Part shown: in pieces, positions 35,688 to 44,805 of the stretch
Position numbering within the stretch: position 1 is the first letter of the stretch
Layout: each line of letters begins with the position of its first letter
Source of the DNA: Clostridiales bacterium
GTDB lineage: Bacteria > Bacillota > Desulfotomaculia > Desulfotomaculales > VENG01
Assembly (NCBI GenBank): GCA_021736985.1
Contig: JAIPEW010000002.1
Coordinates: 1-64,000, forward strand
Direction: 5' to 3'
Length of the DNA stretch: 64,000 nt
Program-made: the position numbers and the translations under genes
Notes under the pieces: generated by a model
Seen by the model: only the letters and a program-made list of their open reading frames with translations
Told to the model about the DNA's origin: nothing
Database searches by the model: none

Positions 35688-35837
35688 TTACTTAATGCTT
35701 ATAAAAATATTAGCAATTGATGCTATTCCAACAGAAATTACTGCGCTAATAAACAACCATATTAGATCCTTTTTTACCGTAGCCACTAAAGTTTCAATAT
35801 CCCTGGGATTAGTTTCGTTTTTAGCCAATATCTTCAT
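35688..35837 (-). CDS. small membrane protein, 49 aa
   Basis: A 49-aa ORF (ATG 35837, or TTG 35828, which gives better spacing to AAGGGAG). A polar N-terminus is followed by one hydrophobic helix (LIWLFISAVISVGIASIANIFI). It lies 8 nt downstream of another small membrane protein gene and ends at a strong terminator, so the two form a mini-operon. Function unknown. Confidence 0.5.
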   Translation of the reverse strand: MKILAKNETNPRDIETLVATVKKDLIWLFISAVISVGIASIANIFISIK

Positions 35838-35845
35838 CTCCCTTT

Positions 35846-36100
35846 TTATAGATAATACTGATACCATACTATACTTGCTCCAACAATCAAGATAAGCTTG
35901 CTTGTTATAACATTATTCTTAATTATTTTTTTATCTTTTAACAATTCCACTACAGCATGAGGAGTCACAAGAACTATAAAAATAAATTTTGCTGCCGGTA
36001 CTAACGAAGGATGCCCCCATGTAAACAGCCATAATATTCCCCCCCACATTACGAGAGCTAAAAATATCCTTGCCGGGCCCGTTAAATTTTTAAAGGGCAT
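35846..36100 (-). CDS. small membrane protein, 84 aa
   Basis: An 84-aa protein with RBS GAGGTG and about three hydrophobic helices (RIFLALVMWGGILWLF, AAKFIFIVLVTPHAVV, LILIVGASIVWYQ). Unrecognised family. It is the first gene of a two-gene unit with the 49-aa membrane peptide. Confidence 0.6.
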   Translation of the reverse strand: MPFKNLTGPARIFLALVMWGGILWLFTWGHPSLVPAAKFIFIVLVTPHAVVELLKDKKIIKNNVITSKLILIVGASIVWYQYYL

Positions 36101-36268
36101 CTTTATTCACCTCGTTATACATTTGTTTTACAGTCCTATATGTATTTTATAAAACCGGGGTCAATAATTTATTTCAAGCTGCTCAAGCGGTATAAATTAA
36201 ACCTGGTTTTCGAACTTAATACTTTATATTAAAATAATAATTAAAGATATATAATAGGAGGTTTAACT

Positions 36269-36406
36269 ATGGCCAATAAGATAGATTTATTAATTGAAGA
36301 AATAGAAAAAATGGATTTTGAAGAACAAAGAGAACTTTTTAATCGCCTGGCTGACACACTTGATTTATTAGGCTGGGTTAATTTTTTTGATATAAAAATT
36401 AAATAA
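36269..36406 (+). CDS. small acidic protein, 45 aa
   Basis: An ATG-start ORF 8 nt after TAGGAGG. The product is acidic and helical (LLIEEIEKMDFEEQRELFNRL in part) with an aromatic C-terminus. Helical Leu-rich peptides of this kind include antitoxins, but no toxin partner is beside it, so I give no function. It lies convergent to a lipoprotein gene. Confidence 0.5.
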   Translation: MANKIDLLIEEIEKMDFEEQRELFNRLADTLDLLGWVNFFDIKIK

Positions 36407-36421
36407 CCATCTAACTTTTAT

Positions 36422-37066
36422 TTACCTGTTTGAAGCTGTTTCACCTTTTCCCGAACGAGCATATTGAGCTACCTTTATAAACGAGCGGTTGAAGGAACCA
36501 AAATCAATAAACCATTCTCCTCCTTCTTTCTTCACAAAAAATTTATTTGCAGTAAATATGCGCCCGTTCGGCAATCGGTATTCCAGGGATACCATCACAA
36601 GCCCTTTTTTTACCAAATTTATGCTGGATATATGCCAGCGTACCGGGTTCACTTCCATAATTTTCTTGTTAAGCTCGCCTACTTTTTGCTTTATTTTATC
36701 ATTTTCCGTATTGTCACCTATTAAATAAGGGTTATCTTCAGTCTTGTTTTTTTCGTTATTTAAAACACTTGAAATATATTTATTTATAGTGCTCTTTTCT
36801 ATAGTAGAAACCAAACTGGTATAATCCGCGGGCCCGTAAGTAGTTAAATTATTTTGCCCCTCTATATTATCTGCAACAGCAATTGAAACCTCACGAGATT
36901 CTTTTTCACTGCCGGCTGCCAGCTCTTTTTCCTCTACCTGCTGCTGCCCGGAGGAATTAGTATTTCCCCCTGTAAATATCTTTTCTAATATTTTTCCATT
37001 GAAAGAACAACCTGAAATTACTGACAACAAAAAAAGCAGCCACAGAATAATTACAAATTTTTTCAA
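36422..37066 (-). CDS. lipoprotein of unknown function
   Basis: A 214-aa exported lipoprotein with signal LWLLFLLSVISGC (lipobox Cys about residue 20), a Ser/Gln/Glu-rich linker, and a C-terminal domain (about 120-200) that ends in a beta-strand pattern (WHISSINLVKKGLVMVSLEYRL, FFVKKEGGEWFIDFG) like NTF2-type or DUF4878-like folds. No specific function can be read. RBS GGGGGAG. Apparently monocistronic. Confidence 0.65.
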   Translation of the reverse strand: MKKFVIILWLLFLLSVISGCSFNGKILEKIFTGGNTNSSGQQQVEEKELAAGSEKESREVSIAVADNIEGQNNLTTYGPADYTSLVSTIEKSTINKYISSVLNNEKNKTEDNPYLIGDNTENDKIKQKVGELNKKIMEVNPVRWHISSINLVKKGLVMVSLEYRLPNGRIFTANKFFVKKEGGEWFIDFGSFNRSFIKVAQYARSGKGETASNR

Positions 37067-37252
37067 AATCTCCCCCCTCTCAGGATAAATTATACCACTG
37101 CTTACTTATAACAGCAATTTTATAGATTTAAACAAAAAAATTTTTATAAAAATAGTATAATCTATAACCAAATATTTGCTTTATGAATACATGTAGTATA
37201 AAGAAAACTATTTTTATTATTTGTAAAATTTTGTATTTACGGAGAGGATAAA

Positions 37253-37810
37253 GTGAATTTAGGAATAAGAATAAAAAAAATACGCTTAAATAATAATTTT
37301 AGCGTACGCAAGCTAGCCGGCAAAATTGGGGTTACAGCCAGTTTTATTTATCAACTAGAACAAAATAAAGTATCACCGTCTTTTACTACTTTAAAAAATA
37401 TTGCTACTAACTTAAACACAAGTATTAGCTTGCTGGTGGAAGAAAAACTGCCTGAAGAATGGATTATAACCCGGCATGATAACCGACGCCCGTATAATAA
37501 TAAACCTGGAAATGAGACTCTAACACCACTGGAAAACAGCAACAAAAAAATGCAGCCTGTTTTATTTCACATGGATCCCGGAGATGAAAATAAAGATATT
37601 AATTTATTTAATCAAGAAGAAGAAGAAGAAGAGCATTTTTTCTTTGTTTTAAAAGGGCAGATTAAAATAATGACAATAAATAACATGCACGCATTAGACC
37701 ACAATGACGCTGCATATTTTATTTTCGATAGTCCTATCAGTATTATAAATAACGGAAGTGAAACAGCCGAAGTATTATGGGTTATCAGCCCACCCCAGGA
37801 CCGTGAATAA
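37253..37810 (+). CDS. XRE-family regulator with cupin domain
   Basis: A 185-aa transcription factor: helix-turn-helix at residues about 6-60 (VRKLAGKIGVTASFIYQLE, VSPSFTTLKNIA), a linker, and a C-terminal cupin (about 105-182; EEHFFFVLKGQIKI, DAAYFIFDSPISIINNG). Such regulators bind a small ligand in the cupin and often control adjacent amino acid or polyamine genes. No obvious target adjoins it. GTG start behind GGAGAGG. Confidence 0.85.
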   Translation: MNLGIRIKKIRLNNNFSVRKLAGKIGVTASFIYQLEQNKVSPSFTTLKNIATNLNTSISLLVEEKLPEEWIITRHDNRRPYNNKPGNETLTPLENSNKKMQPVLFHMDPGDENKDINLFNQEEEEEEHFFFVLKGQIKIMTINNMHALDHNDAAYFIFDSPISIINNGSETAEVLWVISPPQDRE

Positions 37811-37897
37811 AACGCAGCACTTTTTTGGAAATAATTTACTTTGACAAGTTGTATATTCTTTGTTTTCTAAGGACAAAATATTTAACAACAAGGGTTC

Positions 37898-38285
37898 ATG
37901 ATGGCCGAGCCAAGATTGCTGCAGGGTCGCAAGGCTCTGTAGTAGTCGGCCAAAGATTAATACCGGGTTGTTTCTTCAGCTCTGTATTAGTCGGCGGGAA
38001 GATTGGTGAGCGTTCTTGTAATTCTTGTAATGGTCCTAAAGATCATTGCAGGAATGTAAAGGATGTTTATCAATCGAGCTAAGATTATTACAGGTATCGA
38101 ATATTGGATTAATTTTCAATAGGGTCTTTAGTAGCCGAGAGGCTACTACTGGCACGTAAGATATCTGTAATAGTCGAGCAAAGATCATTGCGGGTTCCGT
38201 AATGGTTTTTCGGCAGCCGAAAGGTTGTCGGGGGTTATGCAGGGATTCGTAATGGTTGTAGCGTAGGTCATTGTGGGCTCTTGAA
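37898..38285 (+). repeat. degenerate ~42-bp tandem repeat array
   Basis: About nine diverged units start near 37898, 37940, 37985, 38026, 38068, 38129, 38167, 38209 and 38256, mostly 41-47 bp apart. A rough consensus is TAGTAGTCGAGCAAAGATTA then TTGCAGGGTTCGTAATGG. The best-conserved core is GTCGAGCAAAGAT. There is no sustained reading frame. It fills the gap between the XRE-cupin gene and ileS. GC content is above the surrounding sequence. Confidence 0.6.
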
Positions 38286-38311
38286 AAGGCACCCTTTACG
38301 GGTGCCTTTTA
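38285..38311. terminator. bidirectional terminator
   Basis: AAAAGGCACC / GGGTGCCTTTT with a 6-nt loop. It ends ileS on the minus strand and could end any transcript across the repeat array on the plus strand. Confidence 0.8.
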
Positions 38312-38318
38312 TTTATTC

Positions 38319-41114
38319 CTAAACCTCTTTATATTTCATTTTTCTTAATACAGAGGCACAACGTGGGCAGACACCAGGATATTCTTCATCCGTACCTACA
38401 TCTACTTGATAATTCCAACAACGCTGGCATTTTTCCCCTTCTGCCTTATTTATAACTATATTGACATCCGGAAGCTCGTCAAAAGAAAATGCTCCTTGCG
38501 GCGCGTAATCCATGGTAAGCTGCACAGTAGATACAATAAATATCCCTGCTAAATCTTGCCTTAATGGTGCTAAAAAGTTATACATTTCGTTTGATAAATG
38601 CAAGGTTACAGCTGCTTCCAGCGAATTCCCTATCATTTTATCTTTACGAGCTATTTCCAGAGCCCCGTTTACTACAGACCGCACCTGGAGCAAGTCATGC
38701 CACTTTTCCTCTAACTCGGGATCAACCAGGTTCTCCTCTACCTCTGGCATATTTGTCATCTGCACACTCTCAGGTTCTCCATTGACCCTGGGTATATGAC
38801 TCCAGATTTCTTCAGATGTAAAAGTAAGTACCGGCGCAAGCATGCGTACTAGCGCGTGCAGCACATTATACAGCACTGTTTGTACTGATCTGCGCTCATA
38901 AGAATCAGCATGCTGGCAGTACAAGGTATCTTTAACAATATCTAAATAGCGAGCACTCATATCAACTGTACAAAAGTTATGAATGGAATGATATATTACA
39001 TGAAACTCGTAACTTTCATAAGCCTTTTGCACACGTTCAATAAGAGTGTTTAGCTCCAACATTGCCCACCGGTCTATTTCTCTTAATTCACTGCCTAGTA
39101 CTAAATGCTTAGACGGGTCAAAATCATTTATATTACCCAGCATAAAGCGAACAGTATTTCTTATTTTCCTATAAGTTTCTGATATCTGTTTTAAAATATC
39201 CTGAGATACAGCAAGATCCCCGCGATAATCTGCAGATGTAACCCATAAACGAAGTATATCTGCTCCACGCTGTTTAATAACTTTTAAAGGATCAATTACA
39301 TTTCCCATCGACTTACTCATCTTACGTCCATCTTCATCAACTACAAAGCCGTGAGTAAGTACTGACTTATACGGAGGTTTACCAGTTACAGCTACAGAAG
39401 TACTAAGAGAAGAATTAAACCATCCCCGGTGCTGATCACTACCTTCCAGGTATAAATCTGCCGGCCAGCATAAATCAGGCCATTTTTCTTCATCCAATAC
39501 TCCTAAGTGGCTGGAACCACTATCAAACCACACATCCATAATATCAGTTTCTTTGACAAATTCTGTGCTCCCACAATCAGGACAGCTAAGGCCTTCTGGT
39601 ATAAGATCTTTTACATCCCAGGAAAACCATGCATCAGAACCATATTCTTTAAATACCTTCTGTAAATATGCAATTGTATTATTGTTAATGATTTCTTTAT
39701 TACACCTGTTACAATAAAAGATAGGTATAGGAACTCCCCATGTACGTTGCCGGGATACACACCAATCGCCGCGGTTAGCAACCATATTATAAATTCTATC
39801 CTCACCCCAGGCCGGGTACCAGTTCACATTGCGTATAGCATCAAGCGCCTGCTGGCGAAATCCTTCTATAGATGCAAACCATTGCTCGGTAGCTCTAAAG
39901 AAAACTGGTTTTTTACAACGCCAGCAGTGAGGATACTGGTGGGTAATGTTTTGCTTTTTTATCAAACTGCTATTTTCATAAAGGTCATTAATAATGCTTT
40001 TGTTTGCATCAGTATAATGCTGCCCGGCATATTTTCCGCCTTCATCAGTAAACTTTCCCTTGCTATCAACAGGAGATAAAATATGCAGGTTATATTCCAA
40101 CCCCACTAAATAGTCTTCATGCCCATGCCCCGGAGCAGTATGCACACAACCAGTACCAGCTTCCAATGTTACATGCTCTCCTAATATCACAATTGAATCC
40201 CGGTCCATCAAAGGATTACTGCATATAACACCATTCATTTCCCGGCCTGTAAATTCTTTAATAACTTTTATCTGAAGGCCAGTTTCTTCTATAAATTGTT
40301 CCATTAATTCTTTAGCAAGCACATAATAGTCTCCCTCATCAACCTCTACCAGTACATATTGAAAATCAGGATGAACTGAAACAGCCATATTGGCAACCAG
40401 TGTCCAGGGGGTTGTCGTCCATATAACTACAAAAGAATTATCCTCAGGCAGTAAATCATTGCCTTTTTTTACTTCGAATTTAACATAAATAGAAGGTGAT
40501 TTTTTATTATTATATTCCACTTCAGCCTCAGCCAGGGCAGTCTCACAATTAGCACACCAATATACAGGTTTAAGTCCCTTGTAAATATAATTGCGCTGTG
40601 CCATTTCTCCAAATACACCTATCTGTCTTGACTCATAATTAGGCATCAGGGTAAGATAATAATTCTCCCAATCACCCCTTATTCCCAGGCGCTCAAATTC
40701 TTCTCTCTGAATATCTACAAACTTCATGGCATAATCTTTACAATAATTTCTAAATTCTACGACATCAGTTTCATGCCGGTTTATCTTTAAATTCTTAATA
40801 GCCTGCTGCTCAATAGGAAGCCCATGAGTATCCCACCCCGGAACATAAGGTGCATCATAACCTGCCATAGAATAATACTTCACAATTATATCTTTTAAAA
40901 CTTTATTTAATGTATGCCCCAGATGAATATGTCCGTTGGCATAAGGTGGTCCATCATGAAGAATAAACTTTTTTTTACCGGAATTCTTTCCCTTTACTTT
41001 GTGATAAATATCTTTTTCTTTCCAATAATTAATAATTTCCGGTTCTTTCTGCGGCAGATTTCCACGCATGGGGAATTTTGTTTTAGGAAGATTTAATGTA
41101 TTGCTGTAATCCAT
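38319..41114 (-). CDS. ileS: isoleucyl-tRNA synthetase
   Basis: IleRS, 931 aa, charges tRNA-Ile. The class I signature appears as GHIHLGH (HIGH variant), the KMSKS motif as GRKMSKSMGN, the editing domain with TTTPWTLVANMA, and the C-terminal zinc site CQRCWNY/CPRC. Length is usual for the bacterial type 1 enzyme. It is preceded by a T-box leader and so should be induced when uncharged tRNA-Ile accumulates. Confidence 0.98.
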   Translation of the reverse strand: MDYSNTLNLPKTKFPMRGNLPQKEPEIINYWKEKDIYHKVKGKNSGKKKFILHDGPPYANGHIHLGHTLNKVLKDIIVKYYSMAGYDAPYVPGWDTHGLPIEQQAIKNLKINRHETDVVEFRNYCKDYAMKFVDIQREEFERLGIRGDWENYYLTLMPNYESRQIGVFGEMAQRNYIYKGLKPVYWCANCETALAEAEVEYNNKKSPSIYVKFEVKKGNDLLPEDNSFVVIWTTTPWTLVANMAVSVHPDFQYVLVEVDEGDYYVLAKELMEQFIEETGLQIKVIKEFTGREMNGVICSNPLMDRDSIVILGEHVTLEAGTGCVHTAPGHGHEDYLVGLEYNLHILSPVDSKGKFTDEGGKYAGQHYTDANKSIINDLYENSSLIKKQNITHQYPHCWRCKKPVFFRATEQWFASIEGFRQQALDAIRNVNWYPAWGEDRIYNMVANRGDWCVSRQRTWGVPIPIFYCNRCNKEIINNNTIAYLQKVFKEYGSDAWFSWDVKDLIPEGLSCPDCGSTEFVKETDIMDVWFDSGSSHLGVLDEEKWPDLCWPADLYLEGSDQHRGWFNSSLSTSVAVTGKPPYKSVLTHGFVVDEDGRKMSKSMGNVIDPLKVIKQRGADILRLWVTSADYRGDLAVSQDILKQISETYRKIRNTVRFMLGNINDFDPSKHLVLGSELREIDRWAMLELNTLIERVQKAYESYEFHVIYHSIHNFCTVDMSARYLDIVKDTLYCQHADSYERRSVQTVLYNVLHALVRMLAPVLTFTSEEIWSHIPRVNGEPESVQMTNMPEVEENLVDPELEEKWHDLLQVRSVVNGALEIARKDKMIGNSLEAAVTLHLSNEMYNFLAPLRQDLAGIFIVSTVQLTMDYAPQGAFSFDELPDVNIVINKAEGEKCQRCWNYQVDVGTDEEYPGVCPRCASVLRKMKYKEV

Positions 41115-41159
41115 TTAAAACACCTCTCAGAACCCTATTTTAAAAGTAATACAATTATT

Positions 41160-41420
41160 AAAAACCCGCCCCATACACAAGGGACGGGTTCTCACCGCGG
41201 TACCACCCTAATAAGCAAAAAATTTTTGCCCTCTTTGCACCCTATAACGGGGGTTACCGTTCGACTTACTCTATTTTCAGTTCGACACCTCCCGGGTGAT
41301 TTTCCAATGAATGCCCTACCCGGTTTCCAGCTTCCCGGACTCTCTGTAAAGGCTGATCAATGTACTCGCCCCGATCTCAGGCAATTTTTTACGTTATACG
41401 AGTATATTTAACATCCATAA
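41160..41420 (-). promoter_or_regulatory. T-box leader of ileS
   Basis: On the minus strand the T-box core AGGGTGGTACCGCGG (antiterminator side) is followed by the terminator stem AACCCGTCCC / GGGGCGGGTT and a T-run. About 200 nt of upstream stem I-III sequence includes GGCGAGTACATTGATCAGCC. I did not assign the specifier codon with confidence. Confidence 0.92.
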
Positions 41421-41460
41421 TTATATTCAAAAGGTCTTAATACGTCAACACTAAGAAAAA

Positions 41461-41760
41461 TTATAATTCCAAAATTTTTAATAATTTATCCTTACTTATT
41501 CCGTACACCTTGATTAACTTGTTTTGACTTGACTGCCCGGATACTAATTCAACCTGTTTTTTAGGCACTTTGAATGTTTTAGCCAGGTATTCTAAACAAG
41601 CTTTGTTTGCCTCTCCCTCTACCGGCGGTGCCGTAATACGCAATTTCAGGGCATCACCCAGAAGTCCTGCAATTTTATTTTTAGATGACCGGGGTTGTAC
41701 TTTTACTTTAAAAGATACCCCATTTTCATCTTCCTGTATATTAAACAATACACTCTTCAC
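41461..41760 (-). CDS. DUF167 / YggU family protein
   Basis: A 99-aa protein with KVKVQPRSSKNKIAGL, ALKLRITAPPVEGEANKACLEYLAK and VELVSGQSSQNKLIKV, the DUF167 pattern. It is widely conserved without a settled role. Its GTG start overlaps the divIVA stop by 4 nt, so it is translationally coupled to the division cluster. Confidence 0.92.
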   Translation of the reverse strand: MKSVLFNIQEDENGVSFKVKVQPRSSKNKIAGLLGDALKLRITAPPVEGEANKACLEYLAKTFKVPKKQVELVSGQSSQNKLIKVYGISKDKLLKILEL

Positions 41761-42395
41761 TCCAGTTGCTGTGATGAATCCTCTTTTTCAGGTTCCTCTG
41801 GTAGATTATCTGTTTGCTCAGAAGCACCAGGATCTTCATAATAATAAGCTGATGCAATTTCCTGCTGGGGTTCTAATATTTCTTTTTCTTGTTTTTCCAT
41901 GAGATTTAATTGAGCTTCTAAAAAAGAGCGAAATTTTACCCTGAATACTTTTGCTTGCCTCTGCAACCACTGGTATTCTTGTAACGTAGATTCTACCTTT
42001 TGTTTTGCATCTTCTGTAATCTCTTCTGCTTTTTCTTCTGCCATACTAATAATCTTGTCAGCTTTTTCTTCTGCGTCCTTAACTGTTTGTTGTGCTTTTT
42101 GCCTTGCTTCATTTACCATTACTTCGGTTTCTTTTTGTGTATTTTCCCTGAGTTCATCTGAATTTTTCTGGGCCATCACCAGAGTATCCTTAATTGTCTG
42201 CTCCATTTCTTCATAACGTTTAATACCAGATTCTATATCTTCCAGCTTTTCTTTCAAACGCTCATTTTCCATATAGATCCATTCATAATCCTGCGCAAGC
42301 TGGTCAAGAAACTCGTCTACCTCTTCCTCATTATACCCCCGCAGCGCTCGACGGAATTCTTTATTTTGAACATCCAAAGGTGTTAACAATAACAA
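41757..42395 (-). CDS. divIVA: cell division protein DivIVA
   Basis: A 212-aa DivIVA: the N-terminal membrane-curvature domain (LTPLDVQNKEFRRALRGY then EEVDEFLDQLAQDYEWIY) is followed by a long coiled coil (about 45-180). It gathers at the septum and poles and recruits partners. It lies in the ylmD-H/divIVA neighbourhood, 9 nt after ylmH. Confidence 0.96.
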   Translation of the reverse strand: MLLLTPLDVQNKEFRRALRGYNEEEVDEFLDQLAQDYEWIYMENERLKEKLEDIESGIKRYEEMEQTIKDTLVMAQKNSDELRENTQKETEVMVNEARQKAQQTVKDAEEKADKIISMAEEKAEEITEDAKQKVESTLQEYQWLQRQAKVFRVKFRSFLEAQLNLMEKQEKEILEPQQEIASAYYYEDPGASEQTDNLPEEPEKEDSSQQLE

Positions 42396-42404
42396 TCACC
42401 TCTT

Positions 42405-43193
42405 TTAAATATAACGGTTTATTATAATAGCAATTCTTCCCTTTTTTGTATTACCGAGCACTTCGTCAATCTCTGCCCTACCCTTACCCTTTATTGAAAT
42501 CATATCCCCGGGTGAAACAGCAGCAGACTGCCGCGTACAAATATTCCAGTTTAAAGTCACTTTTTGAGCACTTATTTCCTTACTTATTTTGCCGCGGGAC
42601 TCAACAAATGCTGCCGCCGCCACTACATCAAGACGCAGCGAAGGTACCGTGCTTCTTATTTTTTTTATATTAGGCGGCAGCGGAGACAAATCATTCCTTG
42701 ATATTTCTCTTACCGCCACCCCTGTACTTCCAACACGAAACAAGTTTAAACAAATAAATTCTACCACTTCTCTCGCTACAACTACCTGTGCGCTCGCATC
42801 AAGCAGTAGAATATCTCCAACCTTTTCCCGCCGAACACCAAGTCCTAGAACAGCACCTAAAAAATCTCTATGATTCATACGTCCTAGTTTTACATTCCCC
42901 TCCAGGGATAGAAAACTGAGCTCACTGTCTTCTTGCCGGGAATCAATATAATCAGGAGAAATAACAAGTCTTTGTCTTTCCGCGTCTATATACCCACCAT
43001 CATATGTTAGTGAAAGACCAGGAATTGATTTAAGAGCTGAATTAATATGAGCAATATGCAAAGTATTATAAAAATCGCTCACCTGCACACAACAATATTT
43101 AAACGCTCTCTCAGCAAGATCAAGCCCTCTTGCTATTAATTCTTTATCATTTATATCCTTTGCTTTATTTAAAGATTTTTCCCGGTTTAACAA
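42405..43193 (-). CDS. ylmH: YlmH, S4-domain RNA-binding protein
   Basis: A 262-aa protein of the YlmH family: an N-terminal domain, a middle region GRMNHRDFLGAVLGLGVRRE, and a C-terminal S4 domain (about 185-262; RLDVVAAAAFVESRGKISKEI, GDMISIKGKGRAEI). In Bacillus and Streptococcus it affects division and binds ribosomal peptidyl-tRNA complexes. TTG start behind AGGTGA. Confidence 0.93.
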   Translation of the reverse strand: MLNREKSLNKAKDINDKELIARGLDLAERAFKYCCVQVSDFYNTLHIAHINSALKSIPGLSLTYDGGYIDAERQRLVISPDYIDSRQEDSELSFLSLEGNVKLGRMNHRDFLGAVLGLGVRREKVGDILLLDASAQVVVAREVVEFICLNLFRVGSTGVAVREISRNDLSPLPPNIKKIRSTVPSLRLDVVAAAAFVESRGKISKEISAQKVTLNWNICTRQSAAVSPGDMISIKGKGRAEIDEVLGNTKKGRIAIIINRYI

Positions 43194-43230
43194 TTGAGTA
43201 TTTCACCTACTGTGTAAATAAAAAAATATA

Positions 43231-43497
43231 TTAAATTATTAAGTATACTACTCGTATCACTATACTTCTCAATATTTCAATGGCAAGTACTGCAGCAATC
43301 GGCGATATATCAAGCATACCGATAGAAGGAATAATCCTGCGAAAGAAACCTAAGACAGGCTCGGTTAGTTCATATATAAATCTTATAGCTATATTTTCCG
43401 GGCTAACTTGTATCCAGGATAAAATAATACGTATTATAATAAGCCACGTATAAACTTCAAAAGCTATGTTTATAAAATCTATTAATATGTATTTCAA
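43231..43497 (-). CDS. YggT family membrane protein
   Basis: An 88-aa protein with two hydrophobic helices separated by the conserved loop ILSWIQVSPENI..RFIYELTEPVLGFFRRIIP. YggT proteins are linked to osmotic tolerance and division in some bacteria. Part of the sepF-proC-yggT-ylmH-divIVA string. Confidence 0.9.
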   Translation of the reverse strand: MKYILIDFINIAFEVYTWLIIIRIILSWIQVSPENIAIRFIYELTEPVLGFFRRIIPSIGMLDISPIAAVLAIEILRSIVIRVVYLII

Positions 43498-43514
43498 TTT
43501 TCACCCACCTAATT

Positions 43515-44327
43515 TTAATTACCAGATAATTCTCTTGATCGTATACATGCTGCCTCAACTGCCTCCATAAAAGCTGCTCTTACATTGGCATCCTCCAGGG
43601 CAAAAACACCTTCTATAGTAGTTCCACCGGGGGTAGTAACTTTATCCTTCAACTGGGACGGGTGTTCACCCGTTTCAATGATCATACGTGCAGCACCCAG
43701 CATGGTTTGTGCACCCATTTTTATCGCTGTATCTCTGGGCAATCCCATTCTCACACCGGCATCTGCAAGTGCTTCGACAATTAAATACATGTATGCCGGG
43801 CCGCTCCCACTGAGACCTGTAACAGCATCCATTAGAGACTCTTTTACTGATACTGCCATCCCAACGGACGAACATAGTTTTTCTACTATTCTACTGTGCT
43901 CATCACATGCATTTTTCCCTCTGGCTATTGCAACAGCTCCTTCTCTGACCAGACAAGGTGTATTGGGCATAACTCGTACTACCGGTACCTCGTTAACAAA
44001 ATTCTCAATAAAACTTGTAGGTATACCGGCAGCTATAGACACAAGCAACTGTCCCGGTTGTAATTTGGACCCCACTTCTTTTAGTACTTCTGGTAAAATA
44101 AACGGCTTAACAGCCAGTATCACTATATCTACGTGGTGTACTAAATCTGTATTATCTCTAATAATATTAATATCTAATTTTTCTTTTAAATGTACCAGTC
44201 TATCATCTTGTAGATCACTTACATAAATCGTTTCCGGTAATATTAAATTGCTGTTAACTATACCTGACATAAGGGCCTCTGCCATAGCACCCCCACCTAA
44301 AAAACCTATTTTTTGAGTTATAACCAT
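43515..44327 (-). CDS. proC: pyrroline-5-carboxylate reductase
   Basis: ProC, about 270 aa, reduces pyrroline-5-carboxylate to proline with NAD(P)H. N-terminal Rossmann motif KIGFLGGGAMAEALMSG; C-terminal dimer domain AVTGLSGSGPAYMYLIVEALADAG and PGGTTIEGV. I prefer the ATG at 44327 (6 nt from GAGGTG) over the in-frame GTG at 44336. The position between sepF and yggT is common in Firmicutes. Confidence 0.95.
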   Translation of the reverse strand: MVITQKIGFLGGGAMAEALMSGIVNSNLILPETIYVSDLQDDRLVHLKEKLDINIIRDNTDLVHHVDIVILAVKPFILPEVLKEVGSKLQPGQLLVSIAAGIPTSFIENFVNEVPVVRVMPNTPCLVREGAVAIARGKNACDEHSRIVEKLCSSVGMAVSVKESLMDAVTGLSGSGPAYMYLIVEALADAGVRMGLPRDTAIKMGAQTMLGAARMIIETGEHPSQLKDKVTTPGGTTIEGVFALEDANVRAAFMEAVEAACIRSRELSGN

Positions 44328-44339
44328 AAATTTCACCTC

Positions 44340-44786
44340 TTATCTACTGTTTATCCAATCAAAATTAGTCCTGTCAGTTAACTTCTCCTTCAATTCACTC
44401 GATATATCCATATTACTTGGCACACATAAAAAAATATTGCCCCCGACTTTTTGCATACTGCCGCTTAAAGCATACGTAGTACCACTAATAAAATCTATAA
44501 TACGCTGTGCTATTTCTGTATCAACGTTCTCCAGGTTAATAACAACCGGGCACCTGTTTTTTAGATTCTCAGAAATCCCCTGCACTTCATCATAAACTTT
44601 TGGCTCAGAAACAAATACTCTTACCTGGCGTTGAGAATGTAGTTTTACAACTTGTCCTTTATTGCGGGAAAAATTAGATCTCTGTTCTTCAGGCCCTAAA
44701 GATCCTTCTTCAAATTCTTCGTCTTCAACTGTTTCATCATCAAAACCTATGAACCCCATAACTTTGTCCATTAACCTTTTAGCCAT
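44340..44786 (-). CDS. sepF: cell division protein SepF
   Basis: SepF, 148 aa from the ATG at 44786 (RBS GGAGG); the longer open frame upstream is inside yggS territory and is not used. The N-terminal amphipathic membrane-binding helix (MAKRLMDKVMGFIGF) is followed by an acidic linker and the DUF552 core (VFVSEPKVYDEVQGI, VVINLENVDTEIAQRIIDF). It tethers FtsZ to the membrane. Confidence 0.95.
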   Translation of the reverse strand: MAKRLMDKVMGFIGFDDETVEDEEFEEGSLGPEEQRSNFSRNKGQVVKLHSQRQVRVFVSEPKVYDEVQGISENLKNRCPVVINLENVDTEIAQRIIDFISGTTYALSGSMQKVGGNIFLCVPSNMDISSELKEKLTDRTNFDWINSR

Positions 44787-44805
44787 TATTATCTCCTCCC
44801 TCGTA

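Noticed and set aside
37825-38082. Open frame of 85 aa in the repeat array
   Set aside because: No convincing start signal, and the repeats do not keep the frame beyond it.
37898-38285. The degenerate repeats as a CRISPR array
   Set aside because: Units are diverged and contiguous with no uniform repeat/spacer split, and no cas genes are present.
41226-41411. Open frame of 61 aa upstream of ileS
   Set aside because: It is antisense to the T-box leader and has no coding signals.
43585-44226. Long plus-strand open frame of 213 aa opposite proC
   Set aside because: It is a shadow of the well-recognised proC gene and has no RBS or family match.
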